Assembly: GCF_022343685.1 (NCBI RefSeq)
Contig: NZ_CP092123.1
Coordinates: 1,364,001 to 1,428,000 of the forward strand
Direction of reading: 5' to 3'
Length of the DNA stretch: 64,000 bases
From: Marinobacterium sediminicola
GTDB lineage: Bacteria; Pseudomonadota; Gammaproteobacteria; Pseudomonadales; Balneatricaceae
This document shows positions 1 to 8,063 of the stretch, in pieces. The translations under genes were made by a program, and so were the position numbers. Under the pieces are notes generated by a model. That model was not told the origin of the DNA. It saw only the letters and a list, made by a program, of their open reading frames with translations, and made no database searches. How positions within the stretch are numbered: the stretch's first letter is position 1; each line of letters begins with the position of its first letter.

Positions 1-2
1 CG

Positions 3-365
3 GCAATCGCTGCACTGGAAGGTGATCAGCAGTGTGTGCGCGATATTGCCGAGCAATACCGCCAGCGCCGCAACGTGCTGGTGAAAGGGCTGCACGAGGC
101 AGGCTGGATGGTGGATATGCCCAAGGCATCCATGTACGTCTGGGCGAAAATTCCCGATGAGTATCGCGACATGGGGTCCTTGGAGTTTTCCAAGAAGTTA
201 CTGGCTGACGCCAAGGTCTGTGTGTCGCCGGGCATTGGCTTTGGTGATTATGGCGATGACTATGTGCGTTTTGCCCTGATTGAGAACAAGGACCGCATTC
301 GTCAGGCGGTGCGGGGGATCAAGTCCATGTTCCGCAAGGATGGGCTGCTGGCCTCGGGCGGCTGA
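3..365 (+). CDS. alaC: Alanine transaminase AlaC, C-terminal part
   Basis: This is the last 120 codons of a fold-type I, PLP-dependent aminotransferase; the catalytic lysine lies upstream of the window. The visible part closely matches my memory of the E. coli AlaC C-terminus, including [25 protein letters not shown] and RFALIEN. The conserved arginine in VRFALIEN would bind the substrate carboxylate. AlaC makes alanine from pyruvate with glutamate as amino donor in the cytoplasm. The reading frame is open to the window edge, so the 5' end is missing. A hairpin with a T-run follows the stop codon within 15 bases, so this gene probably ends its transcription unit. Confidence 0.88.
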   Translation, partial: AIAALEGDQQCVRDIAEQYRQRRNVLVKGLHEAGWMVDMPKASMYVWAKIPDEYRDMGSLEFSKKLLADAKVCVSPGIGFGDYGDDYVRFALIENKDRIRQAVRGIKSMFRKDGLLASGG

Positions 366-379
366 TCGAACAACACTTG

Positions 380-404
380 AACCGCTGCCAGTCAGCGGTT
401 TTTT
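380..404 (+). terminator. Rho-independent terminator after alaC
   Basis: Arms AACCGCTG (380-387) and CAGCGGTT (393-400) are perfectly complementary around a 5-base loop and run into a T-run at 399-404. It sits 15 bases after the alaC stop. Confidence 0.85.
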
Positions 405-453
405 GTGTCAGGTATCCAGCTTTGAGCGTTGAATACAAAAGGAAAAAATCTTG

Positions 454-1859
454 ATGATGGAGCCCGGCTGGCCGGTCAACAAGGATTGGCAAAAGGGGCA
501 GAGTCGCCCTGAAAATATCAATGCACGCTTTTATACCGCTGTCCTGGCAACATCGATTTTTCTGCTGGTGATGGCGGCAATCAATTTGAGCCAATGGGGG
601 GCGGTCGAGTCGGCACTCTATCGTTTCATGGCGTCTGATTTCACCCGTTTTGATCCTTTGCTGGTGCTGCCTTTCATGTTGCTGGTTGGGCTATTGGGAC
701 TGCCGGGTACATGGAGAGAGTTCGTGCGTTGGCAACGGCAGCGTGCTCTGGTGATGACGCTGGATCCGCTGCCGGCTGCACCGGACGGTGAACTGGGAGG
801 GCGCCTGATCGTTCCATTGAGTTTGCCGCCAGATGCCGATATTAACGTTACCCTCAACTGCATGCGCAGGGTCGTGACCAAAGGCAAGAATGCCAGTGTG
901 CGCGATGAGTTGTTGTGGCAGACACCTGCCGTCATCAGGCAGATGCGCTCGATCAAGGGCACGCGTATTGAATTCTGCGCACCGTTGTCCGAACAGCAGC
1001 CTGCCAGCAGTTTTGAACAGGGTAAACGTAAGCATTGGTGGGCCATTCGCGTGGAAGTGCCGGAAGCGGGTTTGACGCGACCTTCCCGGTTCCGGTCAGT
1101 CGTCAGGCGAGCAAGAAAACGTCTGATTACCGCTTCACTGAGCGGGAGCGACAACAGGCCACGGAGGCTGCACAGAGTCCTGTGCGTTCATGGCAACAGG
1201 ATAACGTGGGCAATGATGGCCAGAGCATTACCTTCCCGGCAGGTCGCAGCGGCAAGGCCGCATGGGTACTGATGCTGACCGGTCTGGTGTTCAGTGGCGT
1301 TGCTGCCTTTATGGCGTATAACGTCTGGGACGAGTTGCATTCACCGCGCATCAGCTACTTTGCATTGATGGTACAAGGCATGATCCTGCTGGGCTTTGGC
1401 CTGTTCAGCCCCGCACTTTTGCTGGGCGGCCTTTATATGCGCTGTAATCAGCTACAGCTCGATGCCGGCCCGCAGGTGCTGGTGACCACTCGACGGTTTC
1501 TGGGGTTCAATCATCAGCGCTCTATTGCTGTCGCTGATGTCGAGGGAATGGCAGAGCGCATTGTGGGCCGCATGGGACAGGGAGTTGAATCCGAGCTTGA
1601 GTATGCCATCGATGCGTATATGAAGGATGGTCAGCGGATACGTCTTGGGGATGGTATTCAGGGTCAGCAGGAAGCCGAATTGCTCCTTGCCCACTTGCAG
1701 GCATTGACCGGTATTGAGCACCGGCCTGATCCGGCGACCTATCGCTTGCAGCGCAGTATAACGCCGACTTGGGTGCTGTGGCTGCCGGTGTTGTTCAAGT
1801 CGACCGGCATATTGATCTTCGGCCTGACAATCGCCGCGTTTCTGGCTGATTTCTGGTAA
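454..1859 (+). pseudogene. Multi-spanning membrane protein with one frameshift
   Basis: Two overlapping frames make one protein. Frame A (from 454) has two membrane spans (about residues 27-46 and 69-88) and a soluble domain up to VEVPEAG. Frame B continues at FDATFPVPV, has two more spans (around 1265-1345 and 1360-1440), a soluble domain and a last span near the C-terminus. The switch falls at about 1068-1074 in GCGGGTTTGACG, where one extra G or T would join the frames. After that point frame A turns arginine-rich and loses membrane character, and frame B has no ribosome site of its own at 1035. The start at 454 follows an AAAAGGA site; TTG 451 is an alternative. The family is not recognised. 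The break may be a true mutation or a sequencing error. Confidence 0.7.
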
Positions 1860-1871
1860 GTAGAGGGTGTG

Positions 1872-2480
1872 ATGGTGAAGCGACTTATCCAGACAGTTCT
1901 GCTGATGCTGTCCGTGCTTGTGCATGGCTGCAGTGATCATCGGTTGGAACCGCTCACGGAGGGAGCCATCATTCTCGCGTTCGGTGACAGTCTGACAGCA
2001 GGGGTTGGCGCGGCAGAGCCGGACAGCTACCCGGCCGTGCTGGCCCGGCTCAGTAACCGTCAGGTCATCTCCGCCGGCGTATCCGGTGAGGTTTCGGCGC
2101 GCGGACTGGAGCGACTGCCGGAGACGCTGAGACAAGCTCAACCGGATCTGATGATTCTGCTGCATGGCGGTAACGATATCTTGCGCAGTCACCCGGCTGC
2201 AGTGCTGGAGCAAAACCTGAATGCCATGATTGAGCTGGCCAAGGCCGCGGGTGTGCAGGTGGTGCTGGTAGGTGTGCCTGAGAGAAAACTGTTTTCGGAC
2301 GCTTCACCGGTATATGCACGGCTGGCAGAGCAACATGATCTGGTCTTTATTGAAAGCCTGTTATCGGATCTGCTGCACCAACCGGGGATGAAGTCTGATG
2401 CGGTGCACCTGAATCCTGCCGGTTACCGTGCACTGGCAGAAGGAATCCATGAGGTGTTGCAGCAGGAGGGTGCGCTTTGA
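1872..2480 (+). CDS. GDSL/SGNH arylesterase-thioesterase, TesA-like lipoprotein
   Basis: This is an SGNH hydrolase of the TesA family that would cleave acyl esters or thioesters. Block I (FGDSLTAG) carries the nucleophilic serine, GGND supplies the block III asparagine, and DAVHLNPAGY near the C-terminus supplies the Asp-His pair. The N-terminus is a hydrophobic signal ending in LVHGC, which fits a lipobox, so the enzyme is probably a periplasm-facing lipoprotein rather than a soluble periplasmic TesA. GAGGG just upstream supports ATG 1872; GTG 1869 is possible. It follows the broken membrane-protein gene by 12 bases and overlaps the next gene by four bases, so it is part of an operon. The natural substrate is unknown. 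Confidence 0.82.
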   Translation: MVKRLIQTVLLMLSVLVHGCSDHRLEPLTEGAIILAFGDSLTAGVGAAEPDSYPAVLARLSNRQVISAGVSGEVSARGLERLPETLRQAQPDLMILLHGGNDILRSHPAAVLEQNLNAMIELAKAAGVQVVLVGVPERKLFSDASPVYARLAEQHDLVFIESLLSDLLHQPGMKSDAVHLNPAGYRALAEGIHEVLQQEGAL

Positions 2481-3061
2481 GCGTTCTGCAGCAGCTATTG
2501 GCAGAAGTTCGAGCCTGTCGCCTCTGCGCGAAAGAACTGCCGCTTGGGCCGAGACCCGTGGTTCAGGCAGCGGTGTCTGCTCGGCTGCTGATTGTCGGTC
2601 AGGCGCCGGGCTTGAAGGTGCATCAAACCGGCATTCCGTTCAACGATCCCAGCGGCGATCGTCTGCGTGACTGGCTGGGCATGAGTCGGGACGAGTTCTA
2701 TGATCCGACCAACGTGGCAATTTTGCCCATGGGATTCTGTTATCCGGGGCGGGGGCAGTCCGGCGATAACCCGCCACGCCCTGAGTGTGCAACCGCCTGG
2801 CGGCAGCAGCTGCTGAGTCAGTTGCCCGACATCGAACTGACCCTTCTGATAGGGCGTTATGCTCAGGATTGGCATCTGGGTAAAGGCATCACACTGACGG
2901 AAAGAGTGCGGCACTGGCGAGCTTACCTGCCAGGCTGCATTCCGCTGCCGCATCCCAGTCCACGCAACAACCTCTGGCTACGTCGCAATCCCTGGTTTGA
3001 AGAGGAACTCTTGCCGGAACTTAAGCGGCGAATCGCAGGAATTCGAGCTGAATCTGCATAA
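2477..3061 (+). CDS. Uracil-DNA glycosylase family protein
   Basis: The fold signature is that of the uracil-DNA glycosylase superfamily: LIVGQAPG corresponds to the water-activating motif A, and HPSPRNN near residue 160 to the C-terminal DNA-binding loop. A CRLC pair lies near the N-terminus, but I do not see the four spaced cysteines of the iron-sulphur UDG families 4 and 5. It is therefore better described as a stand-alone UDG-like protein whose activity is unproven. It starts with TTG inside the stop of the esterase gene (four-base overlap), which suggests translational coupling. At 194 residues it has normal single-domain length. Confidence 0.75.
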   Translation: MSVLQQLLAEVRACRLCAKELPLGPRPVVQAAVSARLLIVGQAPGLKVHQTGIPFNDPSGDRLRDWLGMSRDEFYDPTNVAILPMGFCYPGRGQSGDNPPRPECATAWRQQLLSQLPDIELTLLIGRYAQDWHLGKGITLTERVRHWRAYLPGCIPLPHPSPRNNLWLRRNPWFEEELLPELKRRIAGIRAESA

Positions 3062-3087
3062 GAGGTCGCTAAGGCTTTGAGTCTTGA

Positions 3088-3113
3088 GGGCGGAGCGCCT
3101 AAAATTGCCGCCC
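3088..3113 (+). repeat. GC-rich inverted repeat in the rapA leader
   Basis: GGGCGG (3088-3093) and CCGCCC (3108-3113) can pair across a 14-base loop, eight bases before the AGGGGAG ribosome site of rapA. No T-run follows, so it is not a clear terminator. It could end the upstream operon or affect rapA translation. Confidence 0.35.
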
Positions 3114-3134
3114 TGAATTGAGGGGAGTCACATT

Positions 3135-5996
3135 TTGTCACAAGCGCCATTCGTACCCGGACAACGTTGGATCAGTAACAGCGAAGCCGAGCTCGGGCTC
3201 GGTATCGTCGTTGAATATGCAAACCGTCGTGTTGAGATCCGCTTTCCAGCGGCGGAAGAAACACGCACCTATGCCGCCGATAACGCACCGCTGAGCCGGG
3301 TGGCCTACGAGCCGGGGGACAGGATCTGTAACCTGCTCGGTGACGAAATGGAAGTGGTAGAACGCTTCGAACACAACCAGTGCTTTATCTACAGCTGTCT
3401 GGATACCGAGGGCGCTGAGGTTATTCTGCCTGAAATCGAGTTGGACAGTGCAGTGCACTTCAGTCGTCCCCAGGAGCGGCTCTTTGCCGGACAGCTGGAT
3501 CGCAACGGCCTGTTCAAGTTGCGAGTGGCTGCCCTCGAGCATCAACATCGTTTGCGTGCTTCCGCGGCTTATGGTCTGCTGGGTGCGCGTGTGCAATTGC
3601 TGCCACACCAGTTCTATATTGCCGGTGAACTCAGTAGCCGCATGGCACCTCGTGCCCTGTTGGCTGATGAAGTGGGGCTGGGTAAGACCATTGAGGCCGG
3701 TTTGGTGCTGCACCAGCGTTTGATTAGCGGTCGTGCTCGTCGCGTGCTGATTGTGGTGCCGGATACGCTGGTGCACCAGTGGCTGGTCGAGATGCTGCGC
3801 CGTTTCAACCTGATGTTTACCCTGCTGGATGAGGCTCGTTGCGCCGAAATCGAGGCCAGCGGTCAGGACAATCCTTTTGAAAGCAGCCAGTTGGTAATCT
3901 GTCCACTGTCGCTGCTGACCCGTTCCGAAGCTCGTCAGGTTCAGGCAGAAGCTGCCGGCTGGGACATTTTGGTGGTGGATGAGGCTCACCATCTGGGCTG
4001 GAGTCAGGAGGCACCAAGCCATGCCTACCTGTGCATCGAGGCGCTGGCGCAGAAGACGCCCGGGGTACTGCTGTTGACTGCGACACCTGAGCAGCTGGGC
4101 CCTGAGGGGCATTTTGCCCGTTTGCGCCTATTGGATCCTGCCCGCTATCCGGATCTGCAGCAGTTCCTGGATGAGGAGCACGCCTATTTCCAGCTCAATA
4201 GTCTGATTGAACCCTTGCTGGGTGAGCAGGGGGCTGGTGTGCTGCGAAGTGATACCAGCCTGCAGTCGGCGCTGGCTGAGCGTCTGGGTGATGATGTTCT
4301 GGCTCGCTGGCTGAAACTGGACGCAGCAGCGCAACCGGCAGCACTTGATGAACTGATTCGTCAGTTGATCGACCGCCAGGGTACCGGACGCGTTTTGTTC
4401 CGCAACACCCGCGAAACCGTAACCGGCTTCCCGCGGCGTCAGCTGCAAAAGCAGACGCTGGACATGCCGCCGGAACTGGCGCTGTTTGACGAGGAAGTGG
4501 CACCTGAAGCCTGGCTGCACCCTGAAAAGATCATCGGTGCCGACTGGATCGAGGTGGATACCCGTGTCGAGTGGCTGGTGAACTGGCTGAAGCAAAACCG
4601 TAACGAGAAGGTTCTGGTGATCTGTGCTCACGCCGAGACTGCAGTGGCACTGGAAGACCAGCTCAATCTGCGTGAAGGTATCCGCTCGGCTGTGTTCCAC
4701 GAGGGCATGAGCCTGGTGAACCGTGACCGGGCTGCGGCCTATTTTGCCGAGGAAGAACTGGGTGCTCAGGTGCTGGTGTGTTCCGAAATCGGCAGTGAAG
4801 GGCGTAATTTCCAGTTTGCCCACCATCTGGTGCTGTTCGATCTGCCTCTGACCCCGGATCTGCTGGAACAGCGGATCGGTCGTCTGGATCGTATCGGTCA
4901 GCGCAACGATATCCAGATCCATGTACCGGTCTACGAAGGCGGCACTGCCGAAGTGCTGTTGCGCTGGTATGACGAAGGACTGGATGCGTTCGGCCGCGTC
5001 TGCGCCGTCGGCGATGCGCTTTACCGCCGTTTCGCCCCCAAACTGCTTGAGTGCCTGCGTGAACCGGAGAATGACGAGCAGCTTGAGGCATTGATCACCG
5101 AGACACGCCAGGCCAGAGAAAACCTGGAGCTTGATCTGTCCCGTGGCCGTGATCGTCTGCTGGAGATCAGCAGTTGTCATCCGCAGCGTGCGGGAGAGTT
5201 GTTGGACGAGGTTGCTAGTGCTGAAAGCAGCGCGGACCTTCAGGTGTTTGCCGAAAAACTGTTCGACCGTTTTGGTGTCGATATCCAGCCTCACGGACCG
5301 GATGGTCTGGTGTTGCACCCGGGGGATCATATGCTGTGTCATCTTCCGGGGTTGCCGGAAGAGGGGGTGACACTGACCTTCAACCGTGAGCGTGCGCTAT
5401 CCCGCGAGGATATCCAGTTCATGAGCTGGGAGCATCCTCTGCTGACCGGTACCATGGAGCTGATCAGTAACGGTGAACTCGGAAACTGTACTGTTTGTAC
5501 CCTGAAGCTTCCACCGCTGCAGGCGGGTACTCTGCTGCTGGAATTGGTGTACGAGTTGCGTTGTACTGCACCTCGCTACCTGCAGCTCGAACGCTATCTG
5601 CCGGCGGGCAGCGTACGAATGCTGGTCGATCCAGAGGGTCGTGACTTGGCTGCTGCGCTTGGACATGAACCGTTGAATCAGCTGCTGCAAACTGTCAGTC
5701 GCGCGACGGGCCAGAAAATGGTCCGCCTTGCGCGTGAGCAGATTGTGCAGCAGCTGAAGGTCGCTGATCACACTATTGCTGCGCGTCTTGGCAAGCTGCG
5801 ACAGCAGGCATTGGATAAGCTTGAGCAGCAGCGTGCTTCAGAGTACGAACGTTTGGTGGCTTTGGCGAAGGTCAACCCGATGATCCGCCAGGAAGAACTG
5901 GACGCCATGAAGGATGATACCGAGCACATGGTAGCGGCGCTGCAGTCCATGGAGCTGAAACTGGACGCCATCAGGGTTATTCTGGTGCGAGAATAA
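3135..5996 (+). CDS. rapA: RNA polymerase-associated helicase RapA
   Basis: RapA is a Swi2/Snf2-type ATPase that binds RNA polymerase and helps recycle it after transcription. The 953 residues align along their length with what I recall of the 968-residue E. coli protein. An N-terminal Tudor-like region begins PGQRWIS; Walker A is GLGKT at about 181-185 and the DEAH box is at 282-285. The second RecA-like lobe contains SEIGSEGRNFQFA and RIGRLDRIGQ, and a long C-terminal domain follows. The start is TTG at 3135, seven bases after a strong AGGGGAG site; the E. coli protein begins at nearly the same point. It stands alone between two hairpins. Confidence 0.97.
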   Translation: MSQAPFVPGQRWISNSEAELGLGIVVEYANRRVEIRFPAAEETRTYAADNAPLSRVAYEPGDRICNLLGDEMEVVERFEHNQCFIYSCLDTEGAEVILPEIELDSAVHFSRPQERLFAGQLDRNGLFKLRVAALEHQHRLRASAAYGLLGARVQLLPHQFYIAGELSSRMAPRALLADEVGLGKTIEAGLVLHQRLISGRARRVLIVVPDTLVHQWLVEMLRRFNLMFTLLDEARCAEIEASGQDNPFESSQLVICPLSLLTRSEARQVQAEAAGWDILVVDEAHHLGWSQEAPSHAYLCIEALAQKTPGVLLLTATPEQLGPEGHFARLRLLDPARYPDLQQFLDEEHAYFQLNSLIEPLLGEQGAGVLRSDTSLQSALAERLGDDVLARWLKLDAAAQPAALDELIRQLIDRQGTGRVLFRNTRETVTGFPRRQLQKQTLDMPPELALFDEEVAPEAWLHPEKIIGADWIEVDTRVEWLVNWLKQNRNEKVLVICAHAETAVALEDQLNLREGIRSAVFHEGMSLVNRDRAAAYFAEEELGAQVLVCSEIGSEGRNFQFAHHLVLFDLPLTPDLLEQRIGRLDRIGQRNDIQIHVPVYEGGTAEVLLRWYDEGLDAFGRVCAVGDALYRRFAPKLLECLREPENDEQLEALITETRQARENLELDLSRGRDRLLEISSCHPQRAGELLDEVASAESSADLQVFAEKLFDRFGVDIQPHGPDGLVLHPGDHMLCHLPGLPEEGVTLTFNRERALSREDIQFMSWEHPLLTGTMELISNGELGNCTVCTLKLPPLQAGTLLLELVYELRCTAPRYLQLERYLPAGSVRMLVDPEGRDLAAALGHEPLNQLLQTVSRATGQKMVRLAREQIVQQLKVADHTIAARLGKLRQQALDKLEQQRASEYERLVALAKVNPMIRQEELDAMKDDTEHMVAALQSMELKLDAIRVILVRE

Positions 5997-6086
5997 GTTC
6001 ATCTGCATGGCCGCAGTGACGCTGGAGTCTGTCCACCTGGGAGTGTATGCTGTATCCATATGCAGACATATTGACAGGAGGCGGTG

Positions 6087-6284
6087 ATGGATATTGCGGC
6101 CATGAGCACCACCGTGAGCAATCAGCAAACTCAGACACAGCATGCGGTGAAAATAAATCAGATGGTGAAAGACCAGACGGAGGCTGTTGGTCAGCAGGCA
6201 TTGCAGTTGATTGCGAGTGCGGCACCTGTTGTTGCCCCTGATCCATCCAGCCCCCTTGGGCACAATATCGATATCCGTGTGTAA
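6087..6284 (+). CDS. YjfB-like putative motility protein
   Basis: This 65-residue protein begins MDIAAMST and ends LGHNIDIRV, the two conserved ends of the small YjfB family, which is annotated as putative motility proteins from the Bacillus member. The middle is polar and helical, with no signal peptide or membrane span. A CAGGAGG site five bases before ATG 6087 fixes the start; the in-frame GTG three bases earlier sits too close to it. It lies 90 bases downstream of rapA and ends in a strong terminator. I see no flagellar gene nearby, so a motility role is only inherited from the family name. Confidence 0.7.
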   Translation: MDIAAMSTTVSNQQTQTQHAVKINQMVKDQTEAVGQQALQLIASAAPVVAPDPSSPLGHNIDIRV

Positions 6285-6313
6285 CCCTGCGCTGACTGCG
6301 TCAGAAGCAGCCG

Positions 6314-6353
6314 GCCATAAAAAAAGACGCCTTGAGGCGTCTTTTTTTATGGC
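6314..6353. terminator. Bidirectional Rho-independent terminator
   Basis: Two perfectly complementary 18-base arms (6314-6331 and 6336-6353) enclose a TTGA loop. The A-run in one arm and T-run in the other give a U-tract on either strand. It separates the YjfB-like gene from the convergent small genes. Confidence 0.92.
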
Positions 6354-6362
6354 ACGAATCGC

Positions 6363-6479
6363 TTACTTGGCTTTTTTAAGCAGCTTATTCAGTTTCTTAA
6401 GCTTGCCTTCGTGCTTGGCAATTTTGGCTTTGCGAGCTTTGATCAGTTTTTTGACTTCTTTCGCTTTCAGCTTGGCCAT
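6363..6479 (-). CDS. 38-residue lysine-rich peptide
   Basis: The product starts MAKLKAKEVKK and ends KKLNKLLKKAK: about 18 of 38 residues are lysine or arginine, with leucines spaced as in an amphipathic helix. An AAGGAG site eight bases upstream of ATG 6479 strongly supports translation, and the gene begins 14 bases after the stop of the ribbon-helix-helix gene, so the two form one unit. I do not recognise a family. Charge and helix pattern would suit a nucleic-acid-binding or membrane-active peptide, but nothing in the sequence decides between them. Confidence 0.65.
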   Translation of the reverse strand: MAKLKAKEVKKLIKARKAKIAKHEGKLKKLNKLLKKAK

Positions 6480-6493
6480 GTTGGCGCTCCTTG

Positions 6494-6676
6494 TCATGTT
6501 TTGTCTGCCGTCTCGGCCTGGTGTTCGGCCATAAAACGGCGAATAAAGTGTCGGATTTCGCGTGCGGCACTTGTATCCAGCTCGTCGCACAAAGCAATAA
6601 ACTGGTCCCGTTCTTCGTCATTGATGCGAATCACGAGTTGGCTGTTCTTTGTTTTGCTTTTCTTTCTGCCGCTCAT
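6494..6676 (-). CDS. Small ribbon-helix-helix DNA-binding protein
   Basis: The 60-residue protein has a basic N-terminus (SGRKKSKTKN), a short strand (QLVIRIN) and two helices (DEERDQFIALCDEL and SAAREIRHFIRRFMAEH), the layout of Arc/CopG-type repressors. Such proteins bind DNA as dimers and usually control their own operon. GGAGG six bases before ATG 6676 sets the start; longer upstream reading is unsupported. The gene is followed by the lysine-rich peptide gene. A toxin-antitoxin role is possible, but the partner does not look like a known toxin. Confidence 0.68.
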   Translation of the reverse strand: MSGRKKSKTKNSQLVIRINDEERDQFIALCDELDTSAAREIRHFIRRFMAEHQAETADKT

Positions 6677-6754
6677 ATCGGTCCTCCGACAGGACAAGGT
6701 GGCTATAGAGTAAAGCAAAAGCAACCAATTACAAATGCATGACGCAGTATGTAT

Positions 6755-6768
6755 TTTGTATATACAAA
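6755..6768. promoter_or_regulatory. 14-bp palindrome upstream of the RHH gene
   Basis: TTTGTATATACAAA is a perfect palindrome 78 bases upstream of the RHH start codon. Between it and the gene, on the minus strand, lies TTGTAA followed after 16 bases by TACTCT, a weak promoter candidate. A self-bound operator is the simplest reading but is not proven. Confidence 0.4.
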
Positions 6769-7028
6769 GCATAACCTATCCGCTTTGCGTGTCAGGGTCA
6801 AATGTTCATAGATGCATACCACAAAGGTGCTGTTGGTCTGATGCTGATAAAAGCCTAGAATGCTGTTCTGATTTATTCGGCTACTCGCTCGGCCATTAGA
6901 GCTACGGAGTGAAACTGTATCAATGCATTCAGGCATGCAATTCATGACACTGGAAATATGGCGAAGGCGTGTAACAGCGCCTGATTGCCATCGCCTGACT
7001 CCTTAATTCCGAAAGATGGACATAAGCT
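6769..7028. other. Intergenic region before the dctP-like gene
   Basis: No convincing gene is present. The open frames here lack a ribosome site and any family pattern. The stretch should hold the promoter of the solute-binding-protein operon; I see no clear -35/-10 pair or sigma-54 site. Only a weak GGA precedes the start at 7029. Confidence 0.5.
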
Positions 7029-8063
7029 ATGCAAGGTCTCAGTAGTGCCAGACTTCATATGGCGGTTACCTTTGCTCTCTTCTTTTTTCTTGCCACCAGT
7101 GCCATTGCAGCATCCCAGGAAGGCCCGAGATACCTGTTCAGAATCTCGACGGAGAACACGGTCGGGCATGTTCAAACACAGGCTATCGAGCGTTTTGCTC
7201 GTCAGCTGGAAGAGAGCAGCCTCGGACGTATCGAAGTACGCTTTCATCACAGTGCCCAGATGTTTCGTGATCGTGATGTTATCGCTGCACTGAGTAGCGG
7301 TAAGGTTGAAATGGCTGTGCCCGGGATGTGGCAGCTTGATCGTTACGTCCCAGATGTGGGGTTGTACATGCTGCCGCTTTTCTATGGTCGTACAGCCGAG
7401 GAGAACTATCGACTGCGTGATGGCAAGGTAGGTGCAATCGTGAGTCAGCGAGTCGAAACCTATCTGGGCGTTAAAGTGCCCGGCCGCTGGCTGGATTTGG
7501 GGCATGCCCACCTGTATTTTACCGACAGGCAGGTCAGTCGACATGAGGATCTGAATGGGCTGAAGATCCGAATTCCGGGCGGCGTAGCCAATCAGGCGCG
7601 GCTTGAAGCGTTTGGCGCCTCTCCTGATGTCGTTCCTTGGCCAGACGTGCCAAATGCGCTGCAGCGTGACCATCTAAAGGGCATGTTGACCACCCACGAA
7701 ACTGTGAGAAGTGCAGCGCTCTGGAACAACGGGATCAGGTTTTGCTTTGAAGACATGGAATACTTCGCGCAGTACGTTCCCATTATTAATTCCCGTTTCT
7801 GGCATAAATTACCCACTGATTTGCAGCAGCTGGTGATCGATACCTGGGAGGCAGTGGTTGATGATCAGCGCATTGCGGCAGACATTGCGCAGCGAGAAGC
7901 TCGCGCTGAACTTCAGGCAGGGGGAGTAAGCGTCATTGCTCCAAAGCCTTCGGAACTGCAAAAATGGCGTCAAATTGCACGTCAGCAGGAAGCATCCACC
8001 ATCAGACAGATGGGGGTTGATCCGGCACTGGTCAAAATGGCTGAGGAGGCCATGGGGCGCTGA
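7029..8063 (+). CDS. TRAP-type periplasmic solute-binding protein (DctP family)
   Basis: After a signal peptide ending near TSAIAAS, the mature protein shows the DctP fold pattern: YLFRISTENTVGH at the start, a FHHSAQMFRDRDVIAALSSG block, the hinge region GLKIRIPGG with the arginine that normally grips the ligand carboxylate, and WPDVPNALQ. In family members this protein hands an organic acid to the DctQM membrane subunits. Here no dctQ or dctM gene lies nearby. The stop codon overlaps the ATG of a diguanylate cyclase by one base, so the protein probably serves as a ligand sensor for that cyclase. The ligand cannot be told from sequence. Confidence 0.86.
   Translation: MQGLSSARLHMAVTFALFFFLATSAIAASQEGPRYLFRISTENTVGHVQTQAIERFARQLEESSLGRIEVRFHHSAQMFRDRDVIAALSSGKVEMAVPGMWQLDRYVPDVGLYMLPLFYGRTAEENYRLRDGKVGAIVSQRVETYLGVKVPGRWLDLGHAHLYFTDRQVSRHEDLNGLKIRIPGGVANQARLEAFGASPDVVPWPDVPNALQRDHLKGMLTTHETVRSAALWNNGIRFCFEDMEYFAQYVPIINSRFWHKLPTDLQQLVIDTWEAVVDDQRIAADIAQREARAELQAGGVSVIAPKPSELQKWRQIARQQEASTIRQMGVDPALVKMAEEAMGR

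Noticed and set aside
1035-1859. Frame B of the broken membrane protein as a gene of its own
   Set aside because: It starts inside the soluble domain of frame A, has no ribosome site at 1035, and reads as the direct continuation of frame A.
4128-5342. A 404-codon minus-strand open frame inside rapA
   Set aside because: Shadow of a strongly supported gene; no family pattern and no ribosome site.
6703-6945. Minus-strand frame upstream of the RHH gene
   Set aside because: Cysteine-rich low-pattern product without a ribosome site in an AT-rich control region; covers the palindrome and promoter candidate.
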